From Euphorbia lathyris (Eukaryota > Streptophyta > Magnoliopsida > Malpighiales > Euphorbiaceae), in NCBI RefSeq assembly GCF_963576675.1, contig NC_088915.1, forward strand, positions 31,525,501 to 31,589,500: a DNA stretch of 64,000 nt, given 5' to 3'. Every line of letters starts with the position of its first letter. The first letter of the stretch is position 1. A model generated the notes under the pieces. That model was not told the DNA's origin and searched no databases. It saw only the letters and a list, made by a program, of their open reading frames with translations. The position numbers and the translations under genes are program-made. Positions 58,838 through 64,000 of this stretch are shown here, piece after piece.

Positions 58838-59616
58838 TGATAACAACCCAAATTATTCTTGAATAAGGAATAAGGGAAAATTAATAGAAATAATGGCAAA
58901 CCATTATTCCTTCTAAAAGAGATATTTATACATGATTAATATGGAATTAATGATAATTAATGCAGGGGAGAATATGCAAATAATGAGGAAAAGGAAGGAG
59001 TCTCTAGCATTATGCCACGCCACGTGGACCATGGCGAGATACGCCATAACGAGATACGCCCGATGAGAGCGAGTAGCGGAGACCCGCCATAGCTCTCAAG
59101 GAGAGCGTACATACGCCTTGACGAATCAATGAATACGAAAAGGGATATTCATCTTACTGAATATTATCCCAAGGACCAAAAGAGATATTCACTTTGAGAA
59201 CGCCGCAAGAAGAACCGGATGGCGGATCTCCATGGTTCAGCTCAATGAGATCTGCTGGCGAACCTATGAGGCGAATCTCCTTTTTCACCTGATTCATCAC
59301 AGTAACGGCAAACCGCCGACTCGGCCATAAAGACCATTAATGAGCTATCAATTAGCTCACCGCCAGGTTAAAGATAACCTGTAACCGCCATTAATGGAGC
59401 ATTAATGGAGACCTTCTAGTTACTGAAGGTTACGACTTCTTAGCTATATATAGCCTACATCCCTAGGCTATCAAGGTACACTTTTACTTACCCTTTGTCA
59501 ATTCAGTTTGCTCTCTTGATCTTCCTTACTGACTTTAGCATCGGAGTGTCCCCGGCCGATCCCAACGGCGCCTCACAGGGAAGTGCTCCGATCAAGGATT
59601 TTTCCCCGAGTTATCA
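58838..59616 (+). repeat. LTR of a second gypsy-type element
   Basis: 779 bp, beginning TGATAAC and ending GTTATCA, a 7-bp terminal inverted repeat. A TATATATAG box lies near 59446 and CATCGGAGTGTCCC near 59540. The sequence after the end (ATTGGTGCGGTGAAGG) would be the primer site; its tRNA was not identified. Confidence 0.75.
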
Positions 59617-61569
59617 ATTGGTGCGGTGAAGGTGGATCTCTAACAAACAAAAGATCACAAAATCTTGATTGTATAGAGTTTCACAAAGAACAAAACAATG
59701 GAGTCAACGGAATAGAAATCACAATCTCAAACTTTGGCTCAATCAGTACAACAAATCTATCCAAATATACAGTTCTCCATATATTGGTGGGAAAGAGTTT
59801 TCTACATTGAATCTGGAATTTTATGATGAAAAAGATAAGTTTCCTCCCCTTTCTTATTCCATTTTTAATTAAAGAAAATTGAGATCCCCCACTCTTATAA
59901 AGTGCTATGAATATCATTACATGTTATTATGATAAATCTAATAAACTGTGAAAGATGAAGTCATAGACACAAATCTTTCATTAAATCTTGCATGCTTACT
60001 ATGCCCTCATATTTTTATGCATGACAAGTGTAATATGATATTATCATTGAATTAGTACAAACGCATGTATAAGACCCGTAATCTTGGGATTTACAAAAGA
60101 AAAAAATCATCCATTCAATGTGATTTGTCATTTGATATTAAAATATCATAAAAGGGCTCATGTAATTACAATTGATTTAGATCTGGTCGGCCTTTTGGAT
60201 GAACATGCATATAACTATTAGAAGAAATTACAAAAAAATCATATTTGGTTTTCCCTTGTACTATTCACCATCTATATATGGCTTTTCTCCTATATAGTAC
60301 TTTTAATATCAAAAATTCATATTTTTGAATATTGTTTTGTCAAACAGTTATTTCATTCCCTTTTTTTACAAGGATGTGTCTATTCATATAAAAACTGTTT
60401 ATTTGACATTGTTAGAATTTCTGTTACCAACACAAGAGACTTGAAAATATTGAGTCTATTTGTAATTATCCTGTAATTGTCCCTAACTATTAAGGCCATT
60501 ATGGGCTGATAAATTACCAAATTGGATAAACAAAACTTTCATGTTCTGAGCTAACTACAAAATAGTGCAAGTGTCGGTTTCGGATCAGAACATTATTTTA
60601 TGCAAAATGCTTAGGATATACATGAGAATTCCTTAAAGATTGGAGGATTATATGTGAAGGTATGTGAGAGTGGATTTTGAGTAATTTTCCTTACACTCCA
60701 AATTGGAGGAGAATCATGGTACATGTATTTTTCTTCCAAAATTACCCTTTCTCTTTTATTTTATTCGTACAAATGAAATGATATAAGAGTAATTTTATAT
60801 ATAACTATATTATTAAATCATCACTTACCTTTCTTTAATTACACCTCATTCAAATGAGGCTTTAATGATCTCTGAATGCCATTAATGTATGGATGCACAA
60901 TATTAATTGCAAGTAAATAGCAACTATGTAAGATATCTTACCCAATATAGAATGGCATAACTTTTATGACGTTTAAAATAAATATGCTATCTTGGATATT
61001 AATGCGCATTGAAATACAAAAGGACATTATTCTTAAACCATTCTCATTATGGTTATTTATTAAGAATTCATTATGATATTCATGTGCAGTAGCAATCTTT
61101 ATGGTTATGACCGTTATACGTGATATTATTATTAAAACAAGCACGATTAAAATTCTATTATGAATTTGTTTGACATATAATATTTACTCGGTTTTATCCT
61201 TTGACTAAGTTCATTCTAGAGTCAGGGACCAACGCGAAGGAATTATTAAGTTGATTCCAAGATGAATTAAAAATTCCATAAAGAGACATTGCATCATACA
61301 TGATATTTGCCAACAAGGCAAATGCAAACATTCTTTTGCTATGAAGTATGTTCCATGGATCAAGCCATTGATCCCCAAGGTAAGTGAATATAGCTGTTAT
61401 GACTTACCACAATCTTTTAATAATGGACATAGCATGCCCCACTTCTGGAGTTCTTTAAGTGCTAACCCACAGGTATAAGGGAGTTGTTAATACTACAACC
61501 AGTGCAAACACTGATATGAAAAATAAAGCTCAATCCAAAGAAGTGTATATGCAGAGTCACTTCAAAAAA

Positions 61570-62045
61570 ATTCATTGACTATGTCATTGGCCAAAAAGGA
61601 GTTAGAGCAAATCCAGATAAAATAAAAAACCTTGCGAGGAAAAAGGTGAAAAGAGCGCCTAAATAAAAGCCATGCGAGGAAAAAGGTGAAAAGAGCGCCT
61701 AAATGAAAACCCCACAATGGGTGAGAAAGATCCAGAGGTTGAACGGGCGGATCATCATACTAGAAAGATTGTCAACGAGCATATCAATGTATAAAACAAT
61801 TCCTAGCAGAACCACCCTTGATGAGCAGACCAATCTGAAGGGGAGACCTGCATTTGTATCAATCTGTCATGGATAAAGATATGTGCACCGTGGTTATTTA
61901 AGAAGAAGAAGGTCAGCAGTTCTCCATCTATTATGTTAGCAAAATGTTGAAGGATGCGGAGACAAGATATCAGAAGTTAGATAAAATGGCTCCCACGGTT
62001 GTGACAACATCCATCCGCGTTAAACCATATCTCCAAGCATAACCT
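61570..62045 (+). pseudogene. Gypsy reverse transcriptase/RNase H fragments
   Basis: DYVIGQKGVRANPDKIKNL (about 61575-61635) is the end of gypsy reverse transcriptase. FSIYYVSKMLKDAETRYQKL with VVTTSIRVKPYLQA (about 61920-62040) is RNase H. Between them is a 38-bp tandem repeat with GCGAGGAAAAAGGTGAAAAG (61633-61710). Frames are broken. Confidence 0.65.
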
Positions 62046-62149
62046 CAACATGATCGAGATCAAGATCAAGAACCGGCTTCACCATCATGATTCAACATTG
62101 AACACACGAATGATGAGATTGAAAGGCGAGTGCATGCCGCTCTATATAG

Positions 62150-63340
62150 ACAAGAGAACAATGCAGAAAGGTACGCCATCAAGTTAACATGAATTCGCCA
62201 TTCACAGCACGGATCCTAGGGTACGAAGCGGACAGAATGTTTAAAGCTTCCAACTTGCCATAATATAAAAGAAAAGATTCAATATAAGCGGGACATTACA
62301 TATCCCGAACCCAAAGGAGGGGAGCATGTAACCGTTGGAAGAAACGCCAAAGCGTACTATAGGTTGGCCACCACATTGGTTGGCCACCACACTGAAGCTT
62401 GCTGGGAGCTGGCAAACTAGATAGCTTTGTCCAGAATAACAAATAACAAGACGACAAGTAGAAGACAGATCCCAAAAAGAAATTCAAAAGTGTCATTAAT
62501 GTCATAGTAGATGGACCAGTGTATCAGCCACCCGTGGAAAAAGCAAAAATATCCGTTCTGGATAAAACATCCCTCAATTGCCCCTTTTGCAGAAACAGTT
62601 CCAGTAATCTCTCCACATACAGATGCGTTGACAATTGAAGGATGGGAGATGAAATGAAGCGAGTAATGGTAGACACGGGCAGTTCTTGCAATGTCATCAC
62701 CATAGGTGCATTCGCCAAACTAAAGGTTGGTCCGATCCAAATAGAAACAACCATTGTTGACATCATGGGAGTGACAGGTCACACTATCCGGACCAAGGGC
62801 CAGGTAACTTTGGAATGCAAGTTGGCGGATGATGATCATGCATGGATTGGTGATCTTGAGTTCTCTATTATGGATGGACAATTAGCTTATAACATCATTC
62901 TTGAGCGGCTGTTCATCTCAAAGGTTGCAGCCCTAATTTCCATCCGTCGTCTGACAATGTACATTCCCACCAGCAAAGGAGGAGTAATGATTAGCGAGAA
63001 CCAAAAGGTGGCTAAAGAGACTTATACTCGGCGTCACTATCAATCCGCCCACAATCCAAAGAGGACGAAGGTGAGAAATATTAACTTGTCACTACAGCTT
63101 TGGGCGACACAGAAACGCTCCTTATTACTGATGGAAAGCGGGTGCGGATCGCCAAAGGATTAAAACTTGAGATCAAAGAGGATGTTAAAAAAGTTCTCAT
63201 TGAGTCTGAAAGCATATTTACATAGGAGAATGAGATCCCCACAGGAGTAAGCCCAGATGTGATTACTCATAAGTTAAACATCATTGAGGATGCGGTTCTA
63301 GTTGCTCGGAAAAGGCGGAACCATGGGCCTAAAAATCAGT
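62150..63340 (+). pseudogene. Gypsy gag end, protease and start of reverse transcriptase
   Basis: Gag zinc-finger end with GHHTEACWELAN near 62380, just after a small duplication of GGTTGGCCACCACA. The protease lies in the ORF 62642-63163: VMVDTGSSCNVIT with D-T-G, then a flap-side GQLAYNIILERLF. The start of reverse transcriptase, ENEIPTGVSPDVITHKLN (about 63225-63290), ends abruptly at about 63340. Stops and a frame change are present. Confidence 0.7.
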
Positions 63341-63479
63341 ATTTTTACATATTCTTATATGTGCATTAAACTGTTATAGTATCCTACATTTTATAATTTA
63401 TTCTTTCTCGCCATACTTCTTATATTCATTTGCCTAGCTTTTAGTGCTGATATACGCCCAGTGGCTGGCGAATGAAAAG

Positions 63480-63860
63480 TTCCACAGGCGGATCAATTAC
63501 CTCAAAGATAGGACAATTGATCCCATCACGGGCGGATCCCCTTTCCATAAAGATAAGAAGCACAGACCCTCATGAGCTTTCAAATGAGCTCAACTCTCTC
63601 CTCAAAGACAGGAAAAGGATTGACCACCATCAAAAGTGGGTTAAAATCGTCTCAAACATGAGATCATTACACCCTCAACTTTCTCCTCAAAGATAGGAGA
63701 ACACTCTCATGGGCGGATCCATCTTTAGATGATCACCATTCGAGAAAGAGTTAAAACATTCCTTGGACGCAAGGACTTTACACTCTCTCACTCCCTTCCC
63801 AAAAAGGGTTCACAAGTCCTACGGGCGGATCGCTTCACCTCAAAGATAGGTAGCAAGTTG
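63480..63860 (+). repeat. Dispersed subrepeats 3' of the gypsy coding region
   Basis: GGGCGGATC-type words at about 63487, 63530, 63711 and 63823 alternate with CTCAAAGATAGG-type words at about 63501, 63601, 63687 and 63839. Such degenerate repeat zones are common in Tat-like elements. Confidence 0.55.
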
Positions 63861-64000
63861 ATCCCCTGGGCAGCTTTACTTCCTCTAGAAGGAATAGAAC
63901 AGCTTCTAAACCTTCACAAAGGTTCACACATTGGGGTACGGCTGGCCACCTACCCTAAACAATCGGAGAAATCCTAAACCAGATTCTAGAAAATTACTTG

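Larger units (their letters stand above)
59617..64000 (+). mobile_element. Interior of the second gypsy element, decayed and rearranged
   Basis: 59617-61200 is a spacer without recognisable coding. Reverse transcriptase/RNase H pieces (61570-62045), gag end (62150-62500), protease (62642-63010), start of reverse transcriptase (63163-63340) and a subrepeat zone (63420-63960) follow. The order is abnormal because RT/RNase H pieces precede gag and protease. The element runs off the window. Confidence 0.68.

Overview
The window is nuclear DNA of a eudicot plant: AT-rich, intron-containing and dense in transposons. It holds one clearly functional host gene, a 12-exon COP9 signalosome subunit 2 (CSN2) gene on the minus strand (31506-43070). 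Nearly everything else is mobile DNA, much of it nested. The species cannot be named from the sequence.

1-23671 is a stack of insertions. An old plus-strand Ty1/copia element survives only as an LTR end, primer-binding site and gag start (23017-23671). Its LTR was hit by a minus-strand Sirevirus-like copia element (1-23016, left LTR cut by the window edge). That element was later hit by a gypsy-type solo LTR (4655-5930, target duplication CTTAG) and by a younger, complete relative of itself (6198-16726, target duplication CATAG). The younger copy keeps an uninterrupted 1425-residue Gag-Pol. Both copies carry a third ORF 3' of pol. It has a plant-transposon-protein-like N-terminus and its own TATA-type promoter. 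The older copy also has an intron-like 593-nt segment between gag and pol that the younger copy precisely lacks.

23672-30482 holds a foldback DNA element and a 5.36-kb Mutator-like element (25115-30471). The latter has terminal inverted repeats of about 0.8 kb, a dead transposase, and an antisense DUF1985-type gene remnant that was itself hit by a tRNA-derived SINE and LTR-like sequence.

31506-43070 is CSN2 with intact splice sites. Its introns carry a 272-bp SMART/TRIM element, a 4.1-kb LTR element of unclear coding content, and an RTE-type LINE fragment inserted into one LTR of that element. 43071-46090 is an AT-rich upstream region filled with inverted-repeat elements.

46100-about 57650 is a 5'-truncated Ty3/gypsy Tat-lineage element with a decayed gag-pol on plus and an antisense plant-mobile-domain ORF. 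A 1.3-kb Mutator-like element with a 10-bp target duplication sits in it and may carry a ferric-reductase-like fragment. 57638-58330 has a CACTA-like end. 58838-64000 is another decayed gypsy element with a 779-bp LTR and scrambled pol pieces.
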